Assembly (NCBI GenBank): GCA_938048755.1
Contig: CALIUG010000190.1
Location: 1 to 42,373, forward strand
Reading direction: 5' to 3'
Origin: an uncultured Alphaproteobacteria bacterium
Lineage (GTDB): Bacteria; Pseudomonadota; Alphaproteobacteria; SP197
DNA length: 42,373 bases
The position numbers were made by a program, and so were the translations under genes. Under the pieces are notes generated by a model, which ran no database searches, was not told the origin of the DNA, and saw only the letters and a list, made by a program, of their open reading frames with translations. Below, one piece after another: positions 17,053 to 26,048 of the stretch; position 1 is the first letter of the stretch, and each line of letters opens with the position of its first letter.

Positions 17053-17058
17053 AGCGCA

Positions 17059-18120
17059 TCAGGCCGGCAGCGGTTTCAGATCGATCTCGCCGTACTGGTT
17101 GGCATAGGCGTGCGTCGCCGGCGTGCCGCCCAGATGCATCAGCAGGACCTTGCTGCCGGGCGCAAATCGGCCTGACCCTGCCAGGTCCAGCAGGCCGCGC
17201 ACGGCCTTGCCTTCATAGACGGGGTCGGCGATCAGGCCTTCGGTGCGGGCCATCAGCTTGATGGCCTCGAACGTGGTGGCATCCGATACGCCATAGGGGC
17301 TGGCATCGCCCACGACGATCTCGACCGCTTCGGGCCGAACACGTTGTGGCGCACCCAGATGCTCCAGTGCGGCATTGGCCAGGCGCAGCACGCGGGCTTT
17401 CTTGATCTCGGTCTCCTCATCATCGGGAATGCCGATCACCTGGATGTCGGACTCCAGTGCCGCCAGCCCGGCCAGCAGGCCCGACTGCGTGCTGCTCGAG
17501 CCGGTGCAATGCACGATGTAGTCAAAGGCAAGGCCTTGTTCCCGGGATTGCGCGATGATCTCGGCGGCACAGACGGCATAACCGAAACTGCCCAGGGGAT
17601 GATCCGAAGCACCACCCGGGATCAGATAGGGCTTGTGACCTTGCCTGGCCAGGTTCGCGACCAGGTCTTCCAGCGGTCCTTCGTCTTCGATGGGGCGTTC
17701 CGATTCATCAAGATAGAGTTCGGCACCCATCAGGCTGCTGAACAGGATGTTGCCGACCTTGCGATAGGCCGGCCCGCCGTCCTGCGTCCAGCCGTTGTGA
17801 AGCAGGGCGCATTTCATGCCGGCCTAGGCGGCTGCTGCGGCGGTCTGGCGCGTGTGGTTGGACTGGATGGCACCCACGGTCACCAGCATGTTGAAGCCGC
17901 GCGCCAGGGCATCACCGATCAGGAACTCGAGCTTGCGTGTCTTGTTGCCGCCGCCAACCAGTCCGGTCAGGTCGTCGCGCTTGATCCACAGATCGATGTC
18001 GCCTGTGTGCTGCTCGAAGTTCTCAAGCCGGTGAATGGGCGTGGGCAACTGTGCCAGCGAGAAGCGCGGCAGGGATGCGAGCTGCTCCAGGCCGCCTTGA
18101 AACGCAGCATCGGGTGTCAT
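17059..18120 (-). pseudogene. dcyD: D-cysteine desulfhydrase / ACC-deaminase family, interrupted by an in-frame amber codon
   Basis: The 5' part (from ATG 18120, with AGGA upstream) encodes the PLP enzyme's N-terminus, including [11 protein letters not shown], whose lysine binds PLP, and [19 protein letters not shown] at 17824-17826 follows, where relatives usually have a lysine. The same frame then continues A-G-M-K-C-A-L-L and runs to 17059 with HCTGSSSTQSGLLAG and a normal C-terminus. No other lesion is seen. The summed length of about 352 residues fits D-cysteine desulfhydrase, which yields pyruvate, sulfide and ammonia. One AAG-to-TAG change explains the break. Re-initiation at ATG 17817 would give a C-terminal piece lacking the PLP lysine. 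Confidence 0.85.
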
Positions 18121-18271
18121 CGGATCATTCCTGTGTTGGGTGGACCGGATGCACCCTCTCACATCATGCACGGCCATAAAACGCAGATGATTGCGTGGAT
18201 CCCCTTGATGCCTGGCGGAAAACCGTCAGGATCATGCGGCAATGCCGGTCGGCGGAAGGAACTCCTGAATC

Positions 18272-18427
18272 ATGATGAGTCTGATCCTGCTCGTGGTAGC
18301 TCTTGCCATGATCGGCGCCATGATCGGCAAGAAGAAGCTGAGCTACGGCTTCTTCGCGCTCTCCATGATCCTGGGTCTGTTCTGGTTCCATCATCACGCG
18401 ACCGACAACCTCGACATTCTGTTGTAG
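18272..18427 (+). CDS. DUF5993-like small membrane protein
   Basis: The 51-residue protein has two short hydrophobic segments around a GKKKLSYG turn and ends FWFHHHATDNLDILL. Small proteins of this pattern next to DsbB are known to me as DUF5993; the family name is from memory and the function is unknown. A second ATG at 18275 is possible; AAGGA lies about a dozen bases upstream. The stop is eight bases before the dsbB start, so the two are surely one operon. A helper role in the disulfide pathway is inferred from this pairing. Confidence 0.75.
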   Translation: MMSLILLVVALAMIGAMIGKKKLSYGFFALSMILGLFWFHHHATDNLDILL

Positions 18428-18435
18428 GGGGTGTC

Positions 18436-18996
18436 ATGAACCGGAATACGATCGTCACGCTCAACACCCTGGGCCTGCTGGGCATCACGTCCGTGCTCTT
18501 CATGGGTGTGGTGCTTCAGTTTGCCCTGGGTGAACTTCCCTGCCCGTTGTGCCTGCTGCAGAGGGTCGGCTTTGCCGCCGTGATGTTCGGCTTCATGCTG
18601 AATGTGATCTACGGCCCCCAACAACGCCATTACGGAATCATCTTGATGGCCGCCCTGTTCGGGGCCGCCGTTTCCCTGCGTCAGATCAGTCTGCACGTGA
18701 TTCCGGGAACGCCGGGTTATGGCTCACCGATCCTTGGTTTCCACTACTACACGTGGGCGTTTCTCATCTTCGCCATGACCATCTTCGGGGTCGCCGTCCT
18801 GCTCGCGATGTGGAACCGGTCGTGGGAGCGCGATGCCCTGCATACGGAATCGCCACCCGCCAGGCTTGCCGGTCTCGGCAAACTCGCCTGTCTTCTGGCC
18901 GTTGCCGTGGTGCTCCTCAACGTCGTGCTGACCTTCGTGGAATGCGGCCCCTTCCAGTGCCCGGACAACCCGATCGACTACTGGATGTTCAGCTGA
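18436..18996 (+). CDS. dsbB: Disulfide bond formation protein B, five-helix variant
   Basis: The 186-residue inner-membrane protein has the quinone-side redox motif CPLC (Cys36, Cys39) followed by LLQRVGF. Family members reoxidise periplasmic DsbA and pass electrons to quinones. The second cysteine pair, normally in the loop after helix 3, is absent (ISLHVIPGTPGYG has none). Instead, a fifth hydrophobic segment (about 147-168) is followed by CGPFQC (Cys170, Cys175) in the tail, which would then be periplasmic. The ATG at 18436 has GGGGG-rich sequence ahead. Co-transcribed with the DUF5993-like gene. Confidence 0.9.
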   Translation: MNRNTIVTLNTLGLLGITSVLFMGVVLQFALGELPCPLCLLQRVGFAAVMFGFMLNVIYGPQQRHYGIILMAALFGAAVSLRQISLHVIPGTPGYGSPILGFHYYTWAFLIFAMTIFGVAVLLAMWNRSWERDALHTESPPARLAGLGKLACLLAVAVVLLNVVLTFVECGPFQCPDNPIDYWMFS

Positions 18997-19149
18997 ACTC
19001 TTTGCTTCGGGTCTGCGGTGTCGGTGCACTACCTCTGCCGACTACACCGCGATCATGCCCCGTGATAGCGTTCCGGTAGGTCTCGATCGGCATCACGCCA
19101 ACCGGCCCGCCACGAAAACGCCGTCCTTCCAGCGCAGAAACTCCGCCCC

Positions 19150-20721
19150 ATGAACCTTGCCCGTGCCTTTGTGACCGTCAGCGGGTTGACCGCGATCAGC
19201 CGCGTGCTGGGCTTCGTGCGCGACATGCTGTTTGCCGCAGCCCTGGGTGCGGGCATCGGAGCGGATGCGTTTCTGGTCGCCTTCAAGCTTCCCAATTTCT
19301 TCCGCCGTCTGTTTGCCGAGGGTGCGTTCAACGCGGCCTTCATCCCCATGTTTGCGGGCCGGCTGGAGGGTGAGGGCAAGGAAGAAGCCAAACGCCTGGC
19401 CGACGAAACCATGGCAATTCTGCTGCTGGCACTGGTCGTACTCACGGTCGTGTTCGAGATCGCGATGCCCTGGATCATGCTGGGCCTGGCACTGGGTTTT
19501 GTCGATGAGCCCGAGAAATTCGCGCTGGCCGTCGAGCTCACCCGCATCACCTTCCCCTATCTGCTGCTGGTCTCCATGGTCGCGCTGTTCGGCGGCATGC
19601 TGAATTCGACCGGCCGGTTTGCCGCCTATGCCGCGGCCCCCATTCTGCTCAATCTCAGCCTGATCGCTGCTGCGCTCATTGCCTACTACTCCGACAATAT
19701 CGGTGCCGGGCATGCGCTGGCCTGGGGTGTCACGCTGGGAGGTGTGGCGCAGCTCCTGCTGCTACTCGCCAATCTCAGCCGTGCCGGCATGATGCCGCGC
19801 CTGCTGTGGCCGCGCCTTACCCAGGGTGTGCGGCAGGTGCTCAAGCTCTTCGGGCCTGCCGCCCTGGGTGCGGGTGTCGTGCAGATCAATCTGGTGATCG
19901 ATCTCTGGGTCGCCTCGTTCCTGGCGACCGGCTCGATTTCCTATCTCTATTACGCCGACCGTGTGAACCAGCTTCTTCTGGGTGTCATTGGCATCGCCGT
20001 GGGTACGGCCCTGCTGCCGCTGCTGTCACGCCAGATCCAGGCCGGGGACCAGAAGGGTGCCAACGACAGCCAGAGCCGCGCGGTGGAACTGGTCATGCTG
20101 TTCTGCCTGCCCGGCGCGGTCGCCCTGACGATCATCGCCGAACCGATCATTGCCGTGCTGTTCGAGCGCGGCGCCTTCAGTGCCGTCGATACCGCCAACA
20201 GTGCGGCCGCTCTGGTCGCCTTTGCCACCGGCCTGCCGGCCTATGTCCTGATCAAGGTCTTTGCGCCGGGTTTCTTTGCCCGCAAGGATACCAAGACGCC
20301 GGTCAAGGTCGCGGTCGTGGGCCTGCTCAGCAATCTTGGCATCATGCTCACGCTCATCTGGTCCCTGGGCCATGTCGGCATTGCGCTCGCCACGGCCGGT
20401 TCTGCCTGGATCAACGGCGGCATCCTTTGTTACATCCTCATCAAACGCGGCCATTTCAGCCCGGACGAACGCCTCAAGCGCCGCCTGCCGCGCATTCTCT
20501 TCGCCTCGGCCCTGATGGCACTGGCCCTTTGGGCCGGCAACTGGGCAGCGGTGCGTTACGCCCCCGACGGTTTCGTATTCCAGGCGCTTGCACTGAGCGG
20601 CCTGGTTGCGCTGGGCCTGGCCGTCTACGCCGTTGCCGGCCAACTTCTGGGTGCGTTCAACTTCGCCGACCTCAAAGACATGATGCGCAAGAGAGCGCTG
20701 AGGAAGGCCAAGCGCGGCTGA
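19150..20721 (+). CDS. murJ: Lipid II flippase
   Basis: The 523-residue protein has about 14 transmembrane segments and the conserved N-terminus SRVLGFVRDMLFAAALGAG, then ADAFLVAFKLPNFFRRLFAEGAFNAAFIP, typical of MurJ (MviN). It moves lipid II across the inner membrane for peptidoglycan synthesis. In many alphaproteobacteria it follows glnD; here it stands about 14 kb away, preceded by dsbB with a 150-base gap. The ATG follows GCAGAAACTCCGCCCC, without a strong ribosome site. It is convergent with the phosphate transporter gene. Confidence 0.95.
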   Translation: MNLARAFVTVSGLTAISRVLGFVRDMLFAAALGAGIGADAFLVAFKLPNFFRRLFAEGAFNAAFIPMFAGRLEGEGKEEAKRLADETMAILLLALVVLTVVFEIAMPWIMLGLALGFVDEPEKFALAVELTRITFPYLLLVSMVALFGGMLNSTGRFAAYAAAPILLNLSLIAAALIAYYSDNIGAGHALAWGVTLGGVAQLLLLLANLSRAGMMPRLLWPRLTQGVRQVLKLFGPAALGAGVVQINLVIDLWVASFLATGSISYLYYADRVNQLLLGVIGIAVGTALLPLLSRQIQAGDQKGANDSQSRAVELVMLFCLPGAVALTIIAEPIIAVLFERGAFSAVDTANSAAALVAFATGLPAYVLIKVFAPGFFARKDTKTPVKVAVVGLLSNLGIMLTLIWSLGHVGIALATAGSAWINGGILCYILIKRGHFSPDERLKRRLPRILFASALMALALWAGNWAAVRYAPDGFVFQALALSGLVALGLAVYAVAGQLLGAFNFADLKDMMRKRALRKAKRG

Positions 20722-20760
20722 GACGCCAGTCAGAACGGCATGAGTTCCCTGCTTCCCGAT

Positions 20761-22431
20761 TCAAGATAGAGCCAGGGGCTGATTGTCCTCGGCTTCAAGC
20801 CCGGTGTCGTGTTCTTCGGGGTCGGGTTCACTGGTGGCCAGGACCTGATCAGCCTTGACGATCTGGTCGACCAGGCGCCGCACCTGGCTCAGCGCATCCA
20901 GGGCATGTCCGGCATCAAGGGGTGGAAGGGCCTTCGTTGCCGCAGATTGCAACAGGGATTGTTTGGCGTGTTGGTAGCTGTTCAGGAACACGGCAAAGGC
21001 CTCATCGCGGGCAAGGCGCTGCATGCCGGGTTCGCTCTGGCTTTCAAGAATGTTGATGCAGGACGACGCATCAAGAAGCGCCGTGGCGACCGACTCTCGG
21101 GCGGTAGCATCCTGGAAGTGCCGGACCTGACGGTGCAGGGGGTCGGCGGCGCGGGCGGCATGGGTTGCACTGGCGAGATAACGCGAGACCCGAAGCGCGC
21201 GGGGAAGGGCTTCGGCAGCTGCGCGCGGCAGCGTTTCCATGCGGATCGACGTTGCAAACTCCGTAATGGCCTCATCAAGCGTGGCAATGGCGTCGGATCG
21301 TCGGCGCAGGCGCTCCGGGCCGGTGCGGTCGTCGATCAGGGCGGCAAGGGCAAGTCCATGGACGAGGGAAGCCAGGCGCCGCAATTCCCGGTCGAGTGCA
21401 TCCATGGCCAGAACCGGGGTCTTGAGCACGGTCCTGTCGAGATACTGGGGCAGGCTCGCATCCTCCTCGGCGCTATGGAACAGTTTCTCCAGCCGCTTTG
21501 CCATCGGATTGGTGAAGGGCAGCAGCAGGGTGACGCCCATCAGATTGAACACGGTGTGAAACAGGGCCAGCAACGGTGCGGGGTCGTCTGCGACATCGAA
21601 CCAGCTTCCGATCAGCGCGACAAATGCAACAAAGGCCGGAAGCACGGCGATCGCAACCAGGCCGGTGACCATGTTGAAGGCAAAATGCCCGATGGCGACG
21701 CGCTTGGCATTGGGGGTGGCCTTGATGACCGCAAACAAGGCCGTGGACGTTGTGCCGACATTGGCCCCGATGATCGCTGCTGCCGCGGCTTCGATGCCGA
21801 TGACCGATTGTGTGGCGGCCGTCAGAATGATGGCGATGGCCGCACTGTAAGACTGGGTCAGGACCGTGGCGATAAAGCCCACGCCGACGTAGATCAGGAT
21901 GCCGACAAGGCCTTCGTCGGCCACGACCAGTTGGCCGCCAAACTCCGTCGCCATGCCGCCAAAGGCGTCCTGGAGAATCGCAAGTCCCAGAAAGAATAGG
22001 CCGAAGCCGGCAAGCGCATTGCCCAGGCCTTCCAGCCGTTTGCCCGATGCAGCCATGCGCAGGGCGACGCCGAGCGCCAGGATGGGCAGCGCCATGGCAT
22101 CGATCTTGAACCCGAGTCCTGTGATGGCAACCAGCCATCCCGTCATGGTGGTGCCGACATTGGCGCCAAACACCACGGTGAGCGCCTGGCGCAGGGTCAG
22201 CATGCCGGCATTGGCAAAGCCCAGCGTGGCGACCGTGACCGCGGCCGAGGACTGGACCACCGCCGTCACCAGAGCACCGCTTATTGCGCCGCGCAGGGGT
22301 GTTGATGTCCAGTCGCGCAGGATCACCCGCAGGCCAGCGCCGCCGAAGAGCTTCAGGCCATCGGTCATCATCGCCATGGCGAGCAGGAAGAGCGCAAGGC
22401 CGCCGGCAATCGTGAATACGATCAGGAACAT
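20761..22431 (-). CDS. Na/phosphate cotransporter family protein with PhoU-like tail
   Basis: The 556-residue protein has two Na/Pi-cotransporter repeats, each with a QSS-type motif (VVQSSAAVTVATLGFANAG and TQSYSAAIAI) and a GANVGTT motif. Roughly residues 1-310 are membrane-spanning. The remainder is a helical PhoU-like domain with many charged helices. The NptA branch takes up phosphate with sodium, or exports it; direction cannot be judged. It is convergent with murJ and 41 bases upstream of the SagB-like gene's end. No Pho box was recognised. Confidence 0.87.
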   Translation of the reverse strand: MFLIVFTIAGGLALFLLAMAMMTDGLKLFGGAGLRVILRDWTSTPLRGAISGALVTAVVQSSAAVTVATLGFANAGMLTLRQALTVVFGANVGTTMTGWLVAITGLGFKIDAMALPILALGVALRMAASGKRLEGLGNALAGFGLFFLGLAILQDAFGGMATEFGGQLVVADEGLVGILIYVGVGFIATVLTQSYSAAIAIILTAATQSVIGIEAAAAAIIGANVGTTSTALFAVIKATPNAKRVAIGHFAFNMVTGLVAIAVLPAFVAFVALIGSWFDVADDPAPLLALFHTVFNLMGVTLLLPFTNPMAKRLEKLFHSAEEDASLPQYLDRTVLKTPVLAMDALDRELRRLASLVHGLALAALIDDRTGPERLRRRSDAIATLDEAITEFATSIRMETLPRAAAEALPRALRVSRYLASATHAARAADPLHRQVRHFQDATARESVATALLDASSCINILESQSEPGMQRLARDEAFAVFLNSYQHAKQSLLQSAATKALPPLDAGHALDALSQVRRLVDQIVKADQVLATSEPDPEEHDTGLEAEDNQPLALS

Positions 22432-22472
22432 GACGTTATCCTAGTGCCATGGCACCTGCAGCAGAAGCGCGA

Positions 22473-23063
22473 TCAGGGTATGCGCTGGCCGCAGGCAAAC
22501 AGGGCGAGTGGCGTCAAACCGCTGGGAAGTTCCAGTATGCCTGCCGTTGCAGCATCATCGATGCCGCCGACAAGGACGCCCGCCAGGCCCAGGGCTTCGG
22601 CGCCCAGATAGAGCGATTGCGTGATCGCACCGGCTTCCATGGCGGCATAGCGCGCACCGCGTGTGCCGTCGGGCTGTTGGTCTTGGAAGGCGGCGTTGGC
22701 ACCTTCGATGTCGGCTGCAATGATGACAAGGGCCGCGGCGCGCCCGACCCAGGGCTGTTCTTCCAGCGCGGCTTTCTGGAGTGCCGGTCGCAGATCCCCC
22801 GGCTGGAGCAGCGGGCCGAGACCATCACCGGCAGTCCAGCCGTGAAGGCCCGGCTGCAGGCTGTCGACTGCACCGACGACCAGAAAGAGGCGCATGGGGT
22901 AGAGCGCGCCGGCCGACGGCACGACCTTTCGGTCACTGCCGCTGGCGCCCAGACCGCAGGCAAGCAGCGTTTCGACATCCTTGCGTGACAACGGTGTTTC
23001 GGCGAAGTCACGTCGTGTGCGGCGGGCTGCAAGCAGAGACTGCAGCGCGTCGATTGCGGCCAT
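22473..23063 (-). CDS. SagB-type nitroreductase-like dehydrogenase
   Basis: The 196-residue protein begins with RRTRRDF, has PSAGALYPM, GARYAAMEAGAITQSLYL and a final LTPLALFACGQR, all features of FMN-dependent SagB/ThcOx dehydrogenases of the nitroreductase superfamily. SagB enzymes oxidise azolines in peptide natural products, but no cyclodehydratase or precursor gene is seen nearby. Many genomes carry such stand-alone members of unknown substrate. Its ATG overlaps the upstream glutathione transferase stop by one base (TGATG), so translation is coupled. Confidence 0.82.
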   Translation of the reverse strand: MAAIDALQSLLAARRTRRDFAETPLSRKDVETLLACGLGASGSDRKVVPSAGALYPMRLFLVVGAVDSLQPGLHGWTAGDGLGPLLQPGDLRPALQKAALEEQPWVGRAAALVIIAADIEGANAAFQDQQPDGTRGARYAAMEAGAITQSLYLGAEALGLAGVLVGGIDDAATAGILELPSGLTPLALFACGQRIP

Positions 23064-23734
23064 CAGGCTTCGCCGTCATCGGGCGCCTCGAAGACAACGG
23101 TGGGCGCAACAATGGCGTCCTGTCGGGGCAGCTTGTCGGGGTGATGCCAGCCCGGCAGCAGAGAGAGGCGCCCCACCCAGGAGAGCATCTTGCGCCAGGG
23201 GGTCGTATCAAGTCCGGCTTCGTCGGCAAGGTAGATGTATCCGGCCGCGGAGATGTCGGCGATGGTCGGGCCGTCCCCGACCAGCCATTCGTGGTCGGCA
23301 AGATGCCGGTCCACGAGGTCGAAGGCCCGCTCGGCGCGCTTCTGGAAGAAGGTGATGACCGCCGGATCAAACCCGGCGAAGCGTTTGCCGAAGCGCGCCA
23401 GGGAGATGCCGCTGTTGAACTTGTTGCTGGTCCAGGCCATCCATTCCTGGATACGGCGGCGCTCGTCATCATCGCTACCGCCGAAGCGGCCGATGTCGTC
23501 GGCCAGATAACGCAGGATGACGTTGGACTGGGTAATGGTGCGCTCGCCGTGAACCAGTACCGGCACTTCCTGGAACGTGTTCATGGCGGTGAAATCATCG
23601 GTCTTGGTCGCGCCGTCGAAGATGTCGACGTGGCGGAAGTCATAGGCCTTGCCGGCCAGCGCCAGAAGCAGGGCTGCCTTGTAGACATTGCCGGATTCGA
23701 AATGGCCGTAGAGTGTGTATTCGGGATTGCTCAT
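23063..23734 (-). CDS. Glutathione S-transferase family protein
   Basis: From ATG 23734 (TGGAG about nine bases upstream) the protein has 223 residues; the longer upstream frame runs into the neighbouring gene. The N-terminal thioredoxin-like domain has YTLYGHFESGNVYKAALLL and QEVPVLVHGERTITQSNVILRYL, the cis-Pro and glutathione gamma-glutamyl contacts. The C-terminal domain carries the WLVGDGPTIADISAAGY capping motif. It conjugates or otherwise processes glutathione adducts in the cytosol; the substrate is unknown. It is coupled to the SagB-like gene. Confidence 0.88.
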   Translation of the reverse strand: MSNPEYTLYGHFESGNVYKAALLLALAGKAYDFRHVDIFDGATKTDDFTAMNTFQEVPVLVHGERTITQSNVILRYLADDIGRFGGSDDDERRRIQEWMAWTSNKFNSGISLARFGKRFAGFDPAVITFFQKRAERAFDLVDRHLADHEWLVGDGPTIADISAAGYIYLADEAGLDTTPWRKMLSWVGRLSLLPGWHHPDKLPRQDAIVAPTVVFEAPDDGEA

Positions 23735-23771
23735 GACCTTGATCTCCAGCAGGTGTCGTTGGATTGCGGAT

Positions 23772-24284
23772 TCAGGCGACAGCGCGGCGCAGGCGCAGGC
23801 CGTGAACGATGAGCAGCAGGCCGAACACTCCGATACCGCCGGGCAGCCAGGCGGCATCCAGTCGCGCGGCTTTCAGGGAGGCGGTGGTTTCGTCCAGCGT
23901 GACCAGGGTGCCGTCGGCGTTCTCGAACTGCCAGACCACATAACGCTCGCGTTCGTCCGGCGCGTCATCCCAACGGTAGAACATGCCAGGCCCGGCGGTC
24001 AGCGCTTCCTTGAAGGCTTCATAGCGGGGCATGGAGGTCGAGTAGATCACGATCTCCTCGCCGGGATTGACCGCTGCCTGAATCTCCATGGCATCATCGG
24101 ACAGAAAGCGCAGGAACGCACCGCGCCGCCTGCGCACCTCGATGGCGTCAAACGCAGTGCCTTCCAGGACGGTGAGCTGCCCGGCCGTGGGATAGGCATG
24201 GCGCAACGGAACACTGGCGAACCAGGCGCCCACGGCAAACAGGATCACCCCCGCAATCAGCGGCGCGGGGAGCTTGTTGCTCAT
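23772..24284 (-). CDS. Unrecognised membrane protein with two transmembrane segments
   Basis: Starting at 24284 (MSNKLPAP) the protein has 170 residues; a start at 24308 would add eight. Hydrophobic segments lie near the N-terminus (LIAGVILFAVGAWFASVP) and the C-terminus (LPGGIGVFGLLLIVHGL), with a polar domain of about 110 residues between them that is presumably periplasmic. I do not recognise the family, and no catalytic motif stands out. It is 37 bases upstream of the glutathione transferase gene on the same strand and may share its transcript. Confidence 0.7.
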   Translation of the reverse strand: MSNKLPAPLIAGVILFAVGAWFASVPLRHAYPTAGQLTVLEGTAFDAIEVRRRRGAFLRFLSDDAMEIQAAVNPGEEIVIYSTSMPRYEAFKEALTAGPGMFYRWDDAPDERERYVVWQFENADGTLVTLDETTASLKAARLDAAWLPGGIGVFGLLLIVHGLRLRRAVA

Positions 24285-24338
24285 GCCACGGGCAAAACGT
24301 CCGATCACTGGCGCGATTCCTTATTCAAGTGTGGCGAA

Positions 24339-24371
24339 CGACTCCCCTCACCGCAGAGGCGAAGGGAGTCG
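24339..24371 (-). terminator. Hairpin downstream of the aminotransferase gene
   Basis: The arms CGACTCCC (24339-24346) and GGGAGTCG (24364-24371) form a perfect 8-bp stem with a 17-base loop that can pair further inside. It starts 27 bases after the aminotransferase stop, between it and the next minus gene. No long T-run follows on the minus strand. Confidence 0.5.
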
Positions 24372-24397
24372 CAAGCGCCTCAAGTCTGCAACGGCAA

Positions 24398-25762
24398 TCA
24401 GCCGCGCAGGATGGGTTCGGCGGCATCCAGCGCACCCGAAAGGGCAGCCATCAGCTCGTCGATATCGGCCTTGGTCACGACCAGCGGTGGTGACATCACC
24501 ATGCTGTCGCCGGTCGCGCGGACCAGAAGGCCGCGATCCCAGGCGAGATCGCGCACGATCTTGCCGGCTTCCATTGATCCGTCGAAGGACTTGCGGATCG
24601 CCTTGTCCTCGACGATCTCGACGGCGGCCATCATGCCCAGACCACGAACCTCGCCGACCAGGGGGTGATCAACCAGTTCGCGCAGGCGCACCTGGAAGTA
24701 GGGGCCGGTTTCGGCACCCACAGTCTCGACGATGCCTTCACGCTGCAGGATGTTGATGTTCTCCAGCGCCACGGCCGATGCGACGGGATGGCCCGAATAG
24801 GTGAAGCCGTGCTGGAGCTCGCCGCCGATGTCGATCAGCGTGTCGGCGATGCGGTCATGCACCATGACGCCGCTGATCGGCTGATAGCCAGACGACAGGC
24901 CTTTGGCCATGGTCATGAAATCAGGATCGATGCCCAGCTGTTCGGAGCCGAACCAGGTGCCGGTGCGACCGAAGCCGCAGATGACCTCATCGGCAATGAC
25001 CAGCACATCATGCTCGCGACAGATGCGCTGGACTTCCGGCCAGTAGCTTGCCGGGGGTACCAGCACGCCGCCGGCACCCATGATGGGTTCACCGATGAAG
25101 GCACCGACGTTTTCCGCGCCCAGTTCCAGGATCATCGTCTCGACCGAACGGGCGGCCTGGATGCCGAATTCCTCGGGGTCCATGTCGCCGCCGAAACGGT
25201 ACCAGTGCGGACAGTCGGCATGCTGGAAGCCGGGCAGCGGCAGGTCGAACTGGGGATGCATGCCAAACAGGCCGCACAGGCTGGCCGCGGCCATGGTCAC
25301 ACCATGATAGGCGTTCACACGGCTGATAATGGTCTTCTTGGATTTCCTGCCCTTCGTGTTCCAGTACCAGCGCACCATCTTGGCGATCGTGTCGTTGGCT
25401 TCCGAACCGGAGTTTGCATAGAAGACGTGGTTGAGACCCTCGGGCGTGACTTCGGCCAGCTTGGCGGAAAGCTCCGTCGCGGGCTGCGTCGAGGTCTGGA
25501 AGAACGTGTTGTAATAGGGCAGTTCCTGCATCTGCTTGTAGGCGACATCGGCCAGTTCCTTGCGGCCGTAACCGATGTTGACGCACCACAGACCCGCCAT
25601 GCCGTCGAGCACGCGTTCGCCCTCGGACGTCCACATGTGGCTGCCCTCGGCCTTGGTGATGATGCGCACGCCCTTTTCGTTCAGCGCTTTGGTGTCGCTG
25701 AAGGGATGCATGTGATGCTGGCGGTCCATGTCCTGCAGGACCGCGGTCAGGTTGGAGACCAT
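24398..25762 (-). CDS. spuC: Class III aminotransferase, putrescine-pyruvate (SpuC) type
   Basis: The 454-residue PLP enzyme has HPFSDTKALNEKG near the N-terminus, YANSGSEANDTIAKM (115-129), IADEVICGFGRTG (256-268, with Asp258 on the PLP ring nitrogen) and TMAKGLSSGYQPISG, with the Schiff-base lysine 287. The pattern is that of omega-amine/pyruvate aminotransferases related to SpuC and taurine-pyruvate enzymes. The polyamine genes about 5 kb away favour putrescine or a similar diamine as donor. It faces the M24 gene across a 286-base divergent gap in which I recognise no further gene. Confidence 0.86.
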   Translation of the reverse strand: MVSNLTAVLQDMDRQHHMHPFSDTKALNEKGVRIITKAEGSHMWTSEGERVLDGMAGLWCVNIGYGRKELADVAYKQMQELPYYNTFFQTSTQPATELSAKLAEVTPEGLNHVFYANSGSEANDTIAKMVRWYWNTKGRKSKKTIISRVNAYHGVTMAAASLCGLFGMHPQFDLPLPGFQHADCPHWYRFGGDMDPEEFGIQAARSVETMILELGAENVGAFIGEPIMGAGGVLVPPASYWPEVQRICREHDVLVIADEVICGFGRTGTWFGSEQLGIDPDFMTMAKGLSSGYQPISGVMVHDRIADTLIDIGGELQHGFTYSGHPVASAVALENINILQREGIVETVGAETGPYFQVRLRELVDHPLVGEVRGLGMMAAVEIVEDKAIRKSFDGSMEAGKIVRDLAWDRGLLVRATGDSMVMSPPLVVTKADIDELMAALSGALDAAEPILRG

Positions 25763-26048
25763 GGTCTTATTCCTTGAATCGTGAAAGTCGTGAAGATCGC
25801 TAGTTACGCTTGCGCCGCCCGTGATCAGGGCCGGCGGCCTGCCCGCACCCTGCCGGTGCTAGGGATTGAAGCCGATGCGCGCGCACAGGATCAGCAGATC
25901 GTGGCTGCGCGTCAGGTCGCTCACATCATGAAGGCGCGGTTTCATGAGTCCCAATGTAGCGCAGATGCGGTGCGTCTGGCGAGAGCCCGTGACGGGCCCC
26001 CGGAAGCCCTGTTAACCTCTGGCGATCCGGCAGGAAGGGAGCAGGGAC

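Noticed and set aside
17344-18996. A 550-codon plus-strand frame
   Set aside because: Only its last 186 codons (dsbB) look like protein; the upstream part is antisense to the desulfhydrase pseudogene and crosses the short DUF5993-like gene in another frame.
25861-25947. A 28-codon minus frame between the aminotransferase and M24 genes
   Set aside because: It has no ribosome site or family likeness and is of a length expected by chance.
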